Origin: Herbaspirillum sp. CF444
Lineage (GTDB): Bacteria > Pseudomonadota > Gammaproteobacteria > Burkholderiales > Burkholderiaceae_D
Length of the DNA stretch: 64,000 nucleotides
Reading direction: 5' to 3'
Assembly: GCF_000282135.1 (NCBI RefSeq)
Contig: NZ_AKJW01000061.1
Span: 1-64,000, forward strand
Part shown: positions 27,467 to 39,563 of the stretch, one piece after another
Layout of the letters: each line of letters begins with the position of its first letter
Position numbering within the stretch: the stretch's first letter is position 1
Notes under the pieces: model-generated
Seen by the model: only the letters and a program-made list of their open reading frames with translations
The model's database searches: none
Told to the model about the DNA's origin: nothing
Position numbers and translations under genes: made by a program

Positions 27467-28081
27467 TTAGTCGAGTACTTTCAAGGCACTGCCGATCAGG
27501 TTGTTCATGTCCTTTTTGCTGCGACCTGTTTTGCCGATCACGCGCATGCCCTGCAGCACGCACAAGAGCAGCCGGGCAGTCGTCGCCGCTTCGACGTGCA
27601 CAGGAATGCTGCCGTCTTCCTGCCCCTGGCGGATGAAAAGGGTCAGACGCTTTTCGTGGACATCCAGCGACCGTGCGACGCGTTCGGCGATTTCCGGATC
27701 GGAAATGGATAATTCAACGGCGCTGCTGACGATGAAGCAACCGCGGCGTCCTTCGGCTTCGTAGCTGGAGGCGGCATACAGTGCGAGCAAGGCGCGCACG
27801 CGCTCGCGGCCGGTCTTGGCCGGCTTCAGGGCTTGTTGCAGGCGTTCGGTGCGCAGGGCGATGTAGCGTTCAAGCGCGGCGATGAAGACGGATCGCTTGT
27901 CTTCGAAGGCTTTGTAGATGCTGCCGGCGGTCAGCTCCAGGGCGGCGCTCAGGTCGCTGATGGAGGTGCCGTAGTAACCCTTTTCGGTAAAGATGACGAT
28001 GGCCTTGTCCAGCGCGGCATCGATGTCGAACTCGCGCGGGCGGCCGCGGCTGCGCGCAAGGGTAGTGGTGTTGGAGGTCAT
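27467..28081 (-). CDS. TetR-family transcriptional repressor
   Basis: This 204-aa repressor has a TetR helix-turn-helix near residues 30-60 (GYYGTSISDLSAALELTAGSIYKAFEDK) and an all-helical ligand domain, with GCFIVSSAVEL in the TetR_C pattern. I use ATG 28081; ATG 28090 in the same frame is possible. The promoter TTGATT-17-TATAAT ends 7 nt before ATG 28081 with no Shine-Dalgarno, so the message may be leaderless. It probably represses itself and the hydrolase gene downstream. Confidence 0.9.
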   Translation of the reverse strand: MTSNTTTLARSRGRPREFDIDAALDKAIVIFTEKGYYGTSISDLSAALELTAGSIYKAFEDKRSVFIAALERYIALRTERLQQALKPAKTGRERVRALLALYAASSYEAEGRRGCFIVSSAVELSISDPEIAERVARSLDVHEKRLTLFIRQGQEDGSIPVHVEAATTARLLLCVLQGMRVIGKTGRSKKDMNNLIGSALKVLD

Positions 28082-28088
28082 GTGCTGC

Positions 28089-28117
28089 ATTATAGGAAAT
28101 GATTGTTTCCAAATCAA
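28089..28117 (-). promoter_or_regulatory. tetR promoter with embedded operator
   Basis: On the minus strand -35 TTGATT (28112-28117) and a perfect -10 TATAAT (28089-28094) are 17 nt apart. The 16-bp inverted repeat GGAAA-N6-TTTCC (28095-28110) fills the spacer, an ideal place for repression. Confidence 0.75.
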
Positions 28118-28191
28118 GGGCCGGGAGCGCGGCGTGTTTAAGCTAAAATGGCTGCGCCCGTTCGGGCTGAGATTTTCTGCTCTCGAAGAAC

Positions 28192-29121
28192 ATGTCCGTA
28201 TTACATCGCGTCATCGCCGTATTTTCCCTTTCTCTTCTGGCTGCCTGTAACGGCCTCATGCCGTCCAAATCCGCCGCGCCGGTCGAGACGTCGCCGGTGA
28301 CGCCGGTGGCGGCGCCGACCAAGCCGCCGCAAAAACCGCGCATTGCACTGGCTCTCGGCGGCGGCGCCGCGCGTGGTTTTGCACACGTGGGCGTGATCAA
28401 GGCGCTGGAGTCGCAGGGAATCGCGGTTGATATCGTGGTGGGCACCAGCGCCGGCAGCCTGGTCGGCGCCTTGTATGCGGCCGGCAACAATGGATTTGCC
28501 TTGCAGAAGCTGGCGCTGGATATGGACGAAGCAACCATTTCCGATTGGTCGGTGCCGTTTTTCTCGAAGGTCAGCGGGGTGTTGAAAGGCGAGGGCGTGC
28601 AGACTTACGTGAATCGTGCCGTCAACAACCTGCCGATAGAAAAATTCAAGATCCCGTTCGGCGCCGTGGCGACCGACCTCAAGACCGGCCAGCCGATTCT
28701 GTTCCGCCGCGGCAATGCCGGGGTTGCGGTGCGTGCGTCGTCGGCCGTGCCGGGCGTGTTCCAGTCGGTCAGGATCGGCGATCACTATTATGTCGACGGC
28801 GGACTGGTGGCGCCGGTGCCGGTGCATTTCGCGCGCGAGATGGGCGCGGACTTCGTGATCGCGGTGAATATCTCGGCGCAGCCGGAGGCGCAGGCGTCGT
28901 CAAGCTCGGTCGACGTGATGCTGCAAACTTTCGCCATCATGGGACAGAGCATCAATTACTACGAATTGAAGGACGCCGACATCGTGATTCAGCCGGGTTT
29001 GGGCGCGATGAAGGGCAGCGACTTTGCGGGACGCAATCTGGCGATTCTGGCCGGAGAGCAGGCGACGATGAAAATCATGCCTGAGCTGAAGGCGAAGTTG
29101 AAGGCTAGAGGCGGAGATTGA
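28192..29121 (+). CDS. Patatin-like phospholipase lipoprotein (RssA-like)
   Basis: The 309-aa product has a lipoprotein signal with lipobox LAAC at 16-19, then a Pro-rich linker. The patatin domain shows the glycine-rich oxyanion stretch LGGGAARGFAHVG, the nucleophile elbow GTSAG with Ser86, and the acid partner Asp202 in VDGG. It should be a membrane-anchored lipid acyl hydrolase. The gene stands alone and converges on an NlpC/P60 gene. Confidence 0.9.
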   Translation: MSVLHRVIAVFSLSLLAACNGLMPSKSAAPVETSPVTPVAAPTKPPQKPRIALALGGGAARGFAHVGVIKALESQGIAVDIVVGTSAGSLVGALYAAGNNGFALQKLALDMDEATISDWSVPFFSKVSGVLKGEGVQTYVNRAVNNLPIEKFKIPFGAVATDLKTGQPILFRRGNAGVAVRASSAVPGVFQSVRIGDHYYVDGGLVAPVPVHFAREMGADFVIAVNISAQPEAQASSSSVDVMLQTFAIMGQSINYYELKDADIVIQPGLGAMKGSDFAGRNLAILAGEQATMKIMPELKAKLKARGGD

Positions 29122-29293
29122 CGGAAATGTCTGTCTGGCAATGTTTCTGCCGTATCAAGCAGCGCCAGATGTCACGAATGCATTTTTGAGCAGCGTTGAA
29201 CCGGTACTACTAATATAAGAGAGAAGGCGCTGGTCGAATCGAGAAAGAGAGAGAGAGAGCAGGAATCGCAATCCTGGACTCCTGATGAAACGC

Positions 29294-29887
29294 TTATTGC
29301 TGATCTTCAGCAGTTGTGGAGATGCGGCGCGCGCCATTAAAGCGCTTTTTCCAATAGGCGACATCCATGTCTTCGATGCGTACTTGTCCGCCGGCGGATG
29401 GCGAGTGGATGAATTTGCTGTCGCCCAGATAAATGCCGACATGCGAAAAGCCGCGACGCAGCGTGTTGTAGAACACCAGGTCGCCGGGACGCAGGTCGAC
29501 TTTGTCCACTTTTTCGCCGACGCGGCTGATTTCAGCCGACGTACGCGGCAAATCGGTTCCCAACGCTTCCTTGAACACATAACGCACCAGGCCGCTGCAA
29601 TCCAAGCCGGTTTCCGGTGAGGTGCCGCCGTAACGGTAGTTGATGCCGAGCATGCTCAATGCCTGGACGGCCAGTTCGGAAGCGCGGTTGGTGATGTCTT
29701 GCAGTTTGGCGAGAGCGATGGTCGCTTTGCCGGGAGGAAGAGGGTCTTGCTGAACTTGCTGAATCTGCTGGATGGGAAGATCGATGCTCCAGGCGGTGCC
29801 GCAGAACCAGAAGCCGGCGGCCAGCACGCATGCTTTTGCGAGGCGGTGTCGGTATCGGTTAGTTCTTGCGGCGCTGCGTGTTGTCAT
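29294..29887 (-). CDS. Exported C40 (NlpC/P60) peptidoglycan hydrolase
   Basis: This 197-aa protein has a signal peptide ending about residue 34 (GTAWS) and an NlpC/P60 domain. The catalytic cysteine is in LDCSGLVRYVF, the histidine in SHVGIYLG and the third polar residue near FIHSPS. It should cut peptide stems in the cell wall. A second domain is absent. A GA-rich simple tract (about 29240-29262) lies in the convergent gap to the patatin gene. Confidence 0.9.
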   Translation of the reverse strand: MTTRSAARTNRYRHRLAKACVLAAGFWFCGTAWSIDLPIQQIQQVQQDPLPPGKATIALAKLQDITNRASELAVQALSMLGINYRYGGTSPETGLDCSGLVRYVFKEALGTDLPRTSAEISRVGEKVDKVDLRPGDLVFYNTLRRGFSHVGIYLGDSKFIHSPSAGGQVRIEDMDVAYWKKRFNGARRISTTAEDQQ

Positions 29888-30118
29888 CAGGACATTTCCC
29901 TATCGGTATGACTGCTGGAATGTAAACAATTTCATCGGCAATGTCAAAAGATTATTGCGCGTCATTTCAGAGAAATTGCAATAAAGTCAATGCCTTACGT
30001 ATGCTGCGGTAGGCATGCAGTTGAAGCGGGATGCCGGAGGTTTTGCATATTTCGTGCCGGCGAGCCATTCTCGCCTTACAATCAGCATTCTTTTTTACTT
30101 GAGACATGTGGGAGCATC

Positions 30119-30526
30119 ATGCAAACGAAACCGTACCTGACACTCGACGATCTGAAAAAAATCGCTGCCGGCGCCGAAGCCGAAGCCAAGGCCAATAACT
30201 GGGCAGTTGTCATCTCTATCGTCGACGATGGCGGCCATTTGCTGTGGTTGCAACGCCTGGACGGCGCTGCGCCGGCTTCCTCGCACATCTCGCCGGCCAA
30301 GGCCAAGACCGCCGCACTGGGCCGCCGCGAAACCAAGATTTACGAAGACATGATCAACAACGGTCGCTTCTCTTTCCTGTGCGCGCCTGAGCTGGACGGC
30401 CTGCTGGAAGGCGGCGTGCCTATCGTTGTCGACGGTCAATGCGTCGGCGCCGTCGGCGTGTCGGGCGTGAAGTCGTCGGAAGACGTGCAGATCGCTAAAG
30501 CGGGTATTGCTGCCTTGGGCCTGTAA
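30119..30526 (+). CDS. GlcG/HbpS-family protein
   Basis: The 135-aa product matches the GlcG/HbpS fold: LTLDDLKKIAAGAEAEAKAN, VVISIVDDGGHLLWLQRLDGA, then SPAKAKTAALGRRET and GGVPIVVDGQCVGAVGVSG. Some members bind heme or cobalamin. No signal peptide is seen. GGGAG precedes ATG 30119; the frame extends to 29990 but without family sequence. It stands alone, upstream of the carA promoter. Confidence 0.88.
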   Translation: MQTKPYLTLDDLKKIAAGAEAEAKANNWAVVISIVDDGGHLLWLQRLDGAAPASSHISPAKAKTAALGRRETKIYEDMINNGRFSFLCAPELDGLLEGGVPIVVDGQCVGAVGVSGVKSSEDVQIAKAGIAALGL

Positions 30527-30842
30527 TAGCGCTGATCTGACGCTAATTAATTGATTTTTAGCCGGTTTTTCATCACCGGCAAGGTCTCGAAATGCGCCTT
30601 CCGGCAATCTTAGGATTTGCTGGGGGGCGCATTTTGCGCTATAATCGAGCGGTTTAGCTAATTTAAATTCCGCCGTAGCGCATACCGAATCCTTCACCTC
30701 GTCCCAGCAGACCAAACAACCACCCGCGTGCTTCAAAACGGGGCGTTTGTGCCGGTCGCCGGTTGGGTACTGAGAATTGAGTGCAGAGTCTCAGCAGCAC
30801 ATCTGGTCAGGCCAGCGGCGGTAACAATCTCAGGAGTTACCC
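30527..30842 (+). other. carA promoter and long 5' leader
   Basis: The 316 bp between the GlcG-like gene and carA hold a strong promoter (30617-30645) and a leader of about 190 nt. The leader contains CTGAGA (30770-30775), which can pair with TCTCAG at 30789-30794 or with TCTCAG at 30828-30833. The second copy overlaps the carA Shine-Dalgarno AGGAG. Confidence 0.6.
30617..30645 (+). promoter_or_regulatory. carA promoter
   Basis: -35 TTGCTG (30617-30622) and -10 TATAAT (30640-30645) are separated by 17 nt. Transcription should begin near 30652. Confidence 0.75.
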
Positions 30843-32006
30843 TTGCTGCCTCTTCTTTCTGGCCCTACCGTTCCGGCCATCCTCGCGCTAGCAGACGGGT
30901 CCGTTTTTCTTGGTGTTTCCATCGGCGCTGCTGGCAACACGACCGGTGAAGTCGTTTTCAACACCGCCATGACCGGCTATCAGGAAATTCTGACCGACCC
31001 CAGCTACAGCCGCCAGATCGTCACACTGACTTACCCGCATATCGGCAATACCGGCGTCAATGCCGAAGACGTCGAAGCATCGCAGATCCACGCTGCCGGC
31101 CTGATCATCAAAGATCTGCCGCGCCTGACTTCCAATTTCCGCACCAAGCAAACACTGGCCGAATACCTGCAAGCCAGCAACATCGTGGCCATTGCCGATA
31201 TCGATACGCGCAAGCTGACCCGTATCCTGCGTGAAAAGGGTGCGCAAAACGGCGCCATCGTCGCCGGCGACACAAACATCGAAGCGGCAACCGCCAAGGC
31301 GCTGGAACTGGCGCGCGGTTTCCCCGGACTGGCGGGCATGGACCTGGCCAAGGTCGTGTCGACCAGGCAAGCCTACAACTGGACCGAGACCGAGTGGAAA
31401 CTGGGGCGCGGCTACGGCCAGCAAATCACGCCGAAATTCCACGTGGTCGCGTTCGATTACGGCGTCAAGTACAACATCCTGCGCATGCTCGCCGAGCGCG
31501 GTTGCAAGGTCACCGTGTTGCCGGCGCAGGCAACTGCCGCCGAAGCGCTTGCGCTGAATCCGGACGGCATCTTCCTGTCCAACGGTCCCGGCGATCCGGA
31601 GCCATGCGATTACGCGATCGCAGCTTCGAAGGAACTGATCGAGCGCGGCATCCCGACCTTCGGCATTTGCCTCGGCCACCAGATCATGGCGCTGGCTTCC
31701 GGCGCCAAGACGCTGAAGATGAAGTTCGGTCACCACGGCGCCAACCATCCGGTGCAGGATCTGGACACCAAGCAAGTGCTGATCACCTCGCAAAATCACG
31801 GTTTCGCCGTGGATGCCGCAACATTGCCGGCCAACTGCCGCGTCACGCACGTGTCGCTGTTCGACGGCTCGCTGCAAGGTTTTGCCCGTACCGATAAGCC
31901 TGCGTTCTGCTTCCAGGGCCACCCCGAAGCATCGCCCGGGCCGCATGACATCGCCCCCCTGTTCGATAAATTTGTGGCGATGATGGAGAAAAAGAAACAT
32001 GCCTAA
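30843..32006 (+). CDS. carA: Carbamoyl-phosphate synthase small (glutaminase) subunit
   Basis: The 387-aa CarA releases ammonia from glutamine and passes it to CarB, feeding arginine and pyrimidine synthesis. The class I amidotransferase domain is in the C-terminal half, with the nucleophile in [10 protein letters not shown] and the His/Glu pair in [13 protein letters not shown]. The start is TTG at 30843, behind CAGGAG; the family sequence begins there. The gene overlaps carB by 8 bp, so the two are translationally coupled. Confidence 0.97.
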   Translation: MLPLLSGPTVPAILALADGSVFLGVSIGAAGNTTGEVVFNTAMTGYQEILTDPSYSRQIVTLTYPHIGNTGVNAEDVEASQIHAAGLIIKDLPRLTSNFRTKQTLAEYLQASNIVAIADIDTRKLTRILREKGAQNGAIVAGDTNIEAATAKALELARGFPGLAGMDLAKVVSTRQAYNWTETEWKLGRGYGQQITPKFHVVAFDYGVKYNILRMLAERGCKVTVLPAQATAAEALALNPDGIFLSNGPGDPEPCDYAIAASKELIERGIPTFGICLGHQIMALASGAKTLKMKFGHHGANHPVQDLDTKQVLITSQNHGFAVDAATLPANCRVTHVSLFDGSLQGFARTDKPAFCFQGHPEASPGPHDIAPLFDKFVAMMEKKKHA

Positions 32007-35000
32007 GCGTAACGACATTAAAAGCATCCTGATCATCGGCGCTGGTCCGATCATCATCGGTCAGGCCTGCGAATTCGACTATTCCGGTGCGCAAGCCTGC
32101 AAGGCGCTGCGTGAAGAGGGCTACAAAGTCATCCTGGTCAACAGCAATCCCGCGACCATCATGACCGATCCTGAAATGGCCGACGTCACCTATATCGAAC
32201 CGATTACCTGGCAAGTGGTGGAACGCATCATCGCCAAGGAAAAGCCGGACGCGATCCTGCCGACCATGGGCGGCCAGACCGCGCTGAACTGCGCGCTCGA
32301 CCTGCACCGCAACGGCGTGCTCGAAAAATACGGCTGCGAACTGATCGGCGCCTCGCCGGAAGCCATCGACAAGGCCGAAGACCGCTCCAAGTTCAAGGAC
32401 GCCATGACCAAGATCGGTCTGGGTTCCGCGCGCTCGGGCGTGTCGCACACCATGGAAGAGTCGTGGGCGGTGCAAAAGGAACTGGGCTTCCCGGTCATCA
32501 TCCGTCCTTCGTTCACCATGGGCGGCACCGGCGGCGGCATCGCCTACAACGCCGAAGAATTCGAAACCATCTGCAAGCGCGGCCTGGAAGCTTCGCCGAC
32601 CACCGAACTGCTGATCGAAGAATCGCTGATCGGCTGGAAAGAGTACGAGATGGAAGTCGTGCGCGACAAGGCCGACAACTGCATCATCGTCTGCTCCATC
32701 GAAAACCTGGATCCGATGGGCGTGCATACCGGCGACTCCATCACCGTGGCGCCGGCGCAAACGCTGACCGACAAGGAATACCAGATCATGCGTAACGCCT
32801 CGCTGGCGGTGCTGCGTGAAATCGGCGTCGACACCGGCGGCTCCAACGTGCAGTTCTCGGTCAATCCGGCCGACGGCCGCATGATCGTCATCGAAATGAA
32901 TCCGCGCGTCTCGCGTTCGTCGGCGCTGGCCTCGAAGGCGACCGGTTTCCCGATCGCCAAGATCGCTGCCAAGCTGGCGGTCGGCTTCACGCTGGACGAA
33001 CTGCGCAACGAAATCACCGGCGGCGCGACCCCGGCTTCGTTCGAACCGTCGATCGACTACGTCGTCACCAAGATCCCGCGCTTTGCGTTTGAAAAATTCC
33101 CGCAAGCCGACAACCACCTGACCACGCAAATGAAGTCGGTCGGTGAAGTCATGGCGATCGGCCGCACCTTCCAGGAATCCTTCCAGAAAGCACTGCGCGG
33201 CCTGGAAGTCGGCGTCGACGGCATGAACGAAAAGACCACCGACCACGAAACCATCAAGGAAGAACTGGGCGAGCCGGGTCCGGACCGCATCTGGTACGTG
33301 GGCGATGCGTTCGCACAAGGCTTCACGCTGGAAGAAGTGCATGGCCTGACGCACATCGACCCGTGGTTCCTGTCGCAAATCAAGGAAATCGTCGACATTG
33401 AACTGTGGCTGGAAAACGGCCAGACGCTGGACGGTCTGGACAAGGCGACCTTGTACAAACTGAAGCAAAAAGGCTTCGCCGACCGTCGTCTTGCCAAGCT
33501 GCTGAAGGTCACCGACACCGCCGTGCGCGAGAAGCGCCATGCGCTGAACATCCGTCCGGTCTACAAGCGCGTCGATACCTGCGCGGGCGAGTTCTCGACC
33601 AACACGGCTTACATGTACTCGACCTATGAAGAAGAGTGCGAGTCGAAGCCCAACGACAAGAAGAAGATCATGGTGCTGGGCGGCGGTCCGAACCGCATCG
33701 GCCAGGGTATCGAATTCGATTATTGCTGCGTGCATGCTGCGCTGGCAATGCGCGAAGACGGTTACGAAACCATCATGGTCAACTGCAATCCGGAAACCGT
33801 GTCGACCGACTACGACACGTCCGACCGTCTGTATTTCGAATCGCTGACGCTGGAAGATGTGCTGGAAATCGTCGCACTGGAAAAACCGTACGGCGTGATC
33901 GTCCAGTATGGCGGCCAGACGCCGCTGAAGCTGGCGCTGGATCTGGAAGCCAACGGCGTGCCCATCGTCGGCACTTCGCCGGACATGATCGACGCTGCGG
34001 AAGACCGCGAGCGTTTCCAAAAACTGTTGCACGATCTGGGTCTGCGTCAACCGCCGAACCGTACCGCGCGTACCGAAGCCGACGCGCTGCGCCTGGCGCA
34101 GGAAATCGGTTATCCGCTGGTGGTGCGTCCTTCCTACGTGCTGGGCGGCCGCGCGATGGAAATCGTCCACGAGCAACGCGACCTCGAACGCTACATGCGT
34201 GAAGCCGTCAAGGTGTCGCATGATTCACCGGTGCTGCTGGACCGCTTCCTGAACGACGCGATCGAAGTCGACGTCGACTGCCTGTCGGACGGCGAGCGCA
34301 CCTTCATCGGCGGCGTGATGGAACACATCGAACAAGCCGGCGTGCACTCGGGCGACTCGGCCTGTTCGCTGCCGCCATACTCGCTGGCCAAGGAAACCAT
34401 TGACGAACTGAAGCGCCAGACCGCGCTGATGGCCAAGGGCCTGAACGTGGTCGGCCTGATGAACGTGCAGTTCGCGATCCAGCAAACCGAAGTCGACGGC
34501 AAGTTGCAAGACGTCGTCTTCGTGCTGGAAGTAAACCCGCGCGCCTCGCGTACCGTGCCGTTCGTTTCCAAGGCAACCGGCCTGCAGCTGGCGAAGATCG
34601 CCGCACGCTGCATGGTCGGCCAGTCGCTGGACAGCCAGGGCATCAAGAACGAAGTGATCCCGCCTTACTTCAGCGTCAAGGAAGCCGTGTTCCCGTTCGT
34701 GAAATTCCCGGGCGTCGACACCATTCTCGGACCCGAGATGAAGTCGACCGGCGAAGTCATGGGCGTGGGCAAGACTTTCGGCGAAGCTTTCGTCAAGTCG
34801 CAGCTCGGCGCAGGCGTCAAGCTGCCGACATCGGGCAAGGTGTTCCTGAGCGTCAAGGGCAGCGACAAGCCGCGCGCCGTGCAGGTGGCGAAGGATCTGG
34901 TCGGTCTCGGTTTCTCCATCGTGGCGACCAAGGGTACGGCTGCGGCCATCAGCGCCGCCGGCATTCCGGTCACGACCGTGAACAAGGTGGTGGAAGGTCG

Positions 35001-35232
35001 TCCGCACATCGTCGACATGATCAAGAACAACGAGATCGCGCTCGTGGTCAACACGGTCGAAGAGAAGCGCACGGCGATTGCCGACTCCGGTGCGATCCGT
35101 ACTTCGGCGCTGGCGGCGCGCGTGACGACGTTCACGACGATTGCCGGCGCAGAGGCTGCGGTGGAAGGCATGCGCCATCTGGACGCGCTGGATGTGTATG
35201 ATTTACAAGGGCTGCATAAAGCTATACACTAA
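31999..35232 (+). CDS. carB: Carbamoyl-phosphate synthase large subunit
   Basis: This 1077-aa subunit makes carbamoyl phosphate from ammonia, bicarbonate and two ATP. Two homologous ATP-grasp halves are visible: [17 protein letters not shown] starts the first and [16 protein letters not shown], near residue 560, starts the second. The C-terminal MGS-like allosteric domain begins near 940 ([20 protein letters not shown]). The full length is standard. It overlaps carA and ends at a strong terminator. Confidence 0.98.
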   Translation: MPKRNDIKSILIIGAGPIIIGQACEFDYSGAQACKALREEGYKVILVNSNPATIMTDPEMADVTYIEPITWQVVERIIAKEKPDAILPTMGGQTALNCALDLHRNGVLEKYGCELIGASPEAIDKAEDRSKFKDAMTKIGLGSARSGVSHTMEESWAVQKELGFPVIIRPSFTMGGTGGGIAYNAEEFETICKRGLEASPTTELLIEESLIGWKEYEMEVVRDKADNCIIVCSIENLDPMGVHTGDSITVAPAQTLTDKEYQIMRNASLAVLREIGVDTGGSNVQFSVNPADGRMIVIEMNPRVSRSSALASKATGFPIAKIAAKLAVGFTLDELRNEITGGATPASFEPSIDYVVTKIPRFAFEKFPQADNHLTTQMKSVGEVMAIGRTFQESFQKALRGLEVGVDGMNEKTTDHETIKEELGEPGPDRIWYVGDAFAQGFTLEEVHGLTHIDPWFLSQIKEIVDIELWLENGQTLDGLDKATLYKLKQKGFADRRLAKLLKVTDTAVREKRHALNIRPVYKRVDTCAGEFSTNTAYMYSTYEEECESKPNDKKKIMVLGGGPNRIGQGIEFDYCCVHAALAMREDGYETIMVNCNPETVSTDYDTSDRLYFESLTLEDVLEIVALEKPYGVIVQYGGQTPLKLALDLEANGVPIVGTSPDMIDAAEDRERFQKLLHDLGLRQPPNRTARTEADALRLAQEIGYPLVVRPSYVLGGRAMEIVHEQRDLERYMREAVKVSHDSPVLLDRFLNDAIEVDVDCLSDGERTFIGGVMEHIEQAGVHSGDSACSLPPYSLAKETIDELKRQTALMAKGLNVVGLMNVQFAIQQTEVDGKLQDVVFVLEVNPRASRTVPFVSKATGLQLAKIAARCMVGQSLDSQGIKNEVIPPYFSVKEAVFPFVKFPGVDTILGPEMKSTGEVMGVGKTFGEAFVKSQLGAGVKLPTSGKVFLSVKGSDKPRAVQVAKDLVGLGFSIVATKGTAAAISAAGIPVTTVNKVVEGRPHIVDMIKNNEIALVVNTVEEKRTAIADSGAIRTSALAARVTTFTTIAGAEAAVEGMRHLDALDVYDLQGLHKAIH

Positions 35233-35260
35233 ACCCACATACACGTTTTATTGCTAGTCA

Positions 35261-35300
35261 CAGAGGGCATCTGAGTATTCGATGCCCTCTGTGTCTTTTT
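35261..35300 (+). terminator. Intrinsic terminator of carAB
   Basis: A perfect 11-bp stem (CAGAGGGCATC at 35261-35271 with GATGCCCTCTG at 35281-35291) and a 9-nt loop are followed by TGTCTTTTTT. Confidence 0.9.
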
Positions 35301-35329
35301 TAACGGCAAACTCTGTATTTGCCTGTCAG

Positions 35330-35401
35330 GGCTGTTGCAAAATCGATCTCGCGCCGCGCCGTGTCGTGTTTCATTCCGCTCAGTTTGATTTTGCAACAGC
35401 C
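35330..35401. repeat. 72-bp element with 15-bp perfect terminal inverted repeats
   Basis: GGCTGTTGCAAAATC (35330-35344) and GATTTTGCAACAGCC (35387-35401) are exact inverted copies around a 42-bp GC-rich core. The arm sequence resembles terminal repeats of insertion sequences carrying CTGTTGCAAAA ends. No transposase is present and no certain target duplication is seen. It lies directly upstream of greA, and its right arm contains TTGCAA that could act as a -35 box. Confidence 0.6.
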
Positions 35402-35449
35402 TCCAGGGCAAGTCATACAAAAGTGCCTCATTTTTTTGTTGAGAGTTTT

Positions 35450-35932
35450 ATGAGTACAGTTCCTATCACCAAGTATGGTGCAGAGCTTCTGAAGGAAGAG
35501 TTGCAACGCCTGAAATCCAAAGAGCGTCCGGCGGTCATCAATGCGATTGCCGAAGCGCGCGCGCAAGGCGACCTGTCGGAAAATGCCGAATACGATGCCG
35601 CCAAGGAACGTCAGGCCTTCATCGAAGGCCGCATTGCGGATCTGGAAGGCAAGCTGGGTTCGTCGCTGGTCGTCGATCCGGCGACCTTGAGCTCGGGCGC
35701 GGATGGCCGCGTGGTGTTTGCCGCCACGGTCGATCTGGAAAACCTGGACAGCGGCGAGAAAGTCACCTATCAGATCGTCGGCATCGATGAAGCCGATATC
35801 AAGGAAGCCAAGGTTTCCGTGACTTCGCCGATCGCGCGTGCCTTGATCGGCAAGAGCGCCGGCGACGTGGTTGCAGTCGAAGCACCGTCGGGCGTGCGCG
35901 AGTATGAAATCCTGGAAGTGCGCTACGTTTAA
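35450..35932 (+). CDS. greA: Transcription elongation factor GreA
   Basis: This 160-aa factor rescues stalled RNA polymerase by stimulating cleavage of the nascent RNA. The N-terminal coiled coil carries the acidic tip motif GDLSENAEYDAAKERQ. The C-terminal FKBP-like domain includes VTSPIARALIGKSAGD. I start at ATG 35450, where the family begins; the longer frame to 35282 runs through the carB terminator and the inverted-repeat element. Confidence 0.96.
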   Translation: MSTVPITKYGAELLKEELQRLKSKERPAVINAIAEARAQGDLSENAEYDAAKERQAFIEGRIADLEGKLGSSLVVDPATLSSGADGRVVFAATVDLENLDSGEKVTYQIVGIDEADIKEAKVSVTSPIARALIGKSAGDVVAVEAPSGVREYEILEVRYV

Positions 35933-36009
35933 GTCGTAGCGCAAAGGCCGGCGCAGGCGCTGTTGATGATGAGCCGGAAATAATTTACGGTACTGCGATG
36001 GTTAAAAAA

Positions 36010-36035
36010 ATGCCCGCTGAAGCGGGCATTTTTTC
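36010..36035. terminator. Terminator between greA and yhbY
   Basis: ATGCCCGC-TGAA-GCGGGCAT (36010-36029) is preceded by an A-run and followed by a T-run, so it can serve both convergent genes. Confidence 0.85.
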
Positions 36036-36060
36036 TTGCTGGGATCCAATGGCGGGATGA

Positions 36061-36525
36061 TCAGCCCATGGATTTCTTGGCACTCTTCTGACGCGGCTTG
36101 GCGCGCTTGATCGAGCCGCCCGCGGTAACGCGTTCGTTGCCCTTGAGCATGACCTTGGTCACCGACGGGCGCTTGGTGCCGCTGGCGCTGGGCTTGACGA
36201 TGGTGACTTCGCGCATGCCCTTGCCGCGCGTTTCGCTGCGTTCTTTCGCGGCTTCCTTCTTGGGGCGGAAGATCACCAGCAGTTTGCCGATGTGTTGCAC
36301 AGGCGCCGCCTTGAGTTGTTCGCAGATGGTGTCGTAGATGGCGACGCGCGCTTCGCGGTCGTCGCCGAACACGCGGACCTTGATCAGGCCGTGGGCGTTC
36401 AGGCTGGCATCGATTTCCTTGGTGACGCCGGCGGTCAGGCCGCCTTCGCCGATGATCACGACAGGGCTCAGGCCATGCGCTTCGGCGCGCAATTCACTGC
36501 GCTCTGCAGGAGTAAGTTTCAACAT
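36061..36525 (-). CDS. yhbY: YhbY-family RNA-binding protein (CRM domain)
   Basis: The first 97 residues are a CRM domain (LTPAERSELRAEAHGLSPVV, then GLIKVRVFGDDREARVA) like E. coli YhbY, which associates with pre-50S ribosomal subunits. About 55 extra residues at the C-terminus are rich in Lys, Arg and Ser and end in KPRQKSAKKSMG. This tail probably adds RNA affinity. It is divergent from rlmE, another 50S maturation gene, an arrangement common in betaproteobacteria. Confidence 0.92.
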   Translation of the reverse strand: MLKLTPAERSELRAEAHGLSPVVIIGEGGLTAGVTKEIDASLNAHGLIKVRVFGDDREARVAIYDTICEQLKAAPVQHIGKLLVIFRPKKEAAKERSETRGKGMREVTIVKPSASGTKRPSVTKVMLKGNERVTAGGSIKRAKPRQKSAKKSMG

Positions 36526-36621
36526 AGTTTGTTTCCGGTGGGCGAGCGGCTTGGCGCCTGCGGCCGGTTAAAACCGGCCCGAACTCTGTCCCTCAATATT
36601 TAAAACCAGTATTCTACGCGA

Positions 36622-37266
36622 ATGGCAAAGAACAAATTAAACAAAAACTGGCTGCACGATCACATTAACGACCCGTATGTGAAGCTGGCGCAGAAGGAGG
36701 GCTATCGCGCACGCGCGGCCTACAAGCTCAAGGAAATCGACGAGGAAGAGAAGCTGATCAAGCCAGGCCAGGTCATCGTCGACCTCGGTTCGACGCCCGG
36801 CAGCTGGTCGCAGTACGCTCGCAACAAGCTGGCGGGGCTGGAGGGTGGGGGCATCCGCGGCACCATCATCGGGTTGGACATGCTGCCGATGGATCCGATC
36901 GCCGACGTGCATTTCATCCAGGGCGACTTCCGTGAAGAAGATTCCTTGCGCCAGCTGGAAGCAATTCTGGACGGGCGTCAGGTCGATCTGGTGTTGTCCG
37001 ACATGGCGCCGAACCTGTCCGGCGTGGCGATTGCCGATGCGGCGCGGGTCGAGCATCTTATCGATCTGGCAATAGAATTCGCGCAGGCGCACATGAAACC
37101 GACCGGCTCGGTGTTGGTGAAATGCTTCAACGGCACCGGCTACAACGAACTGGTGCACAAATTCCGCGCCGAGTTCAAAACCGTCACGTCGAAAAAGCCC
37201 AAGGCCAGCCGCGATAAATCGTCGGAAATTTTCCTTTTGGGCAAAGTTCTGAAGAATCCCCGATAA
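36622..37266 (+). CDS. rlmE: 23S rRNA (uridine-2552-2'-O)-methyltransferase
   Basis: This 214-aa enzyme methylates U2552 in the peptidyl-transferase A loop at a late stage of 50S assembly. The SAM site is [14 protein letters not shown]. The K-D-K-E catalytic set is recognisable, with Asp in [10 protein letters not shown] and Lys in VLVKCFNG. The N-terminal [29 protein letters not shown] is diagnostic of RlmE/FtsJ. It precedes ftsH, as in E. coli. Confidence 0.97.
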   Translation: MAKNKLNKNWLHDHINDPYVKLAQKEGYRARAAYKLKEIDEEEKLIKPGQVIVDLGSTPGSWSQYARNKLAGLEGGGIRGTIIGLDMLPMDPIADVHFIQGDFREEDSLRQLEAILDGRQVDLVLSDMAPNLSGVAIADAARVEHLIDLAIEFAQAHMKPTGSVLVKCFNGTGYNELVHKFRAEFKTVTSKKPKASRDKSSEIFLLGKVLKNPR

Positions 37267-37547
37267 ATCCGCCTGCAATCTTGCATTTCGGCCATTTTTC
37301 TTCTTGATTTCATCGATTCCGACCACACATCCACTGCTGGAAGCTTTCGTTTTGCTGTCCCTTGATGTGTTTTTGCGGTGATTTGGCTGTCTTCTTGCCA
37401 ACGCCTGCGATTCAAGTTTTTCCGCCGGTTTGCCGTAGTCAGGTGACGTCAGTCGGCGATGGATGGTTTCCTAGTAAGCGCAGATGAATCCGAGTAAAAT
37501 CGGATATATACAAGGTAATGAGGCGCGCTCGCGTCGGAGGAGTTCTA

Positions 37548-39431
<1,884 letters not shown>

Positions 39432-39563
39432 TAGCAGGACCGGAAGCGAAGCCGTCTCAGGGTGAGGAGTGATCCTCGCCCTTTTTCTTTGGCGTGCCGG
39501 CTCGTGCCAAATGTGCCGCAGGCCGTGCAAATGCCGGACAGGTTTGAACAATGATGTAGCGGA

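Noticed and set aside
29240-29262. GA-rich tract as a regulatory repeat
   Set aside because: A simple low-complexity tract in a convergent gap; nothing ties it to a gene start.
31843-34221. 792-codon open frame opposite carB
   Set aside because: Antisense shadow of carB; no motifs or start signals.
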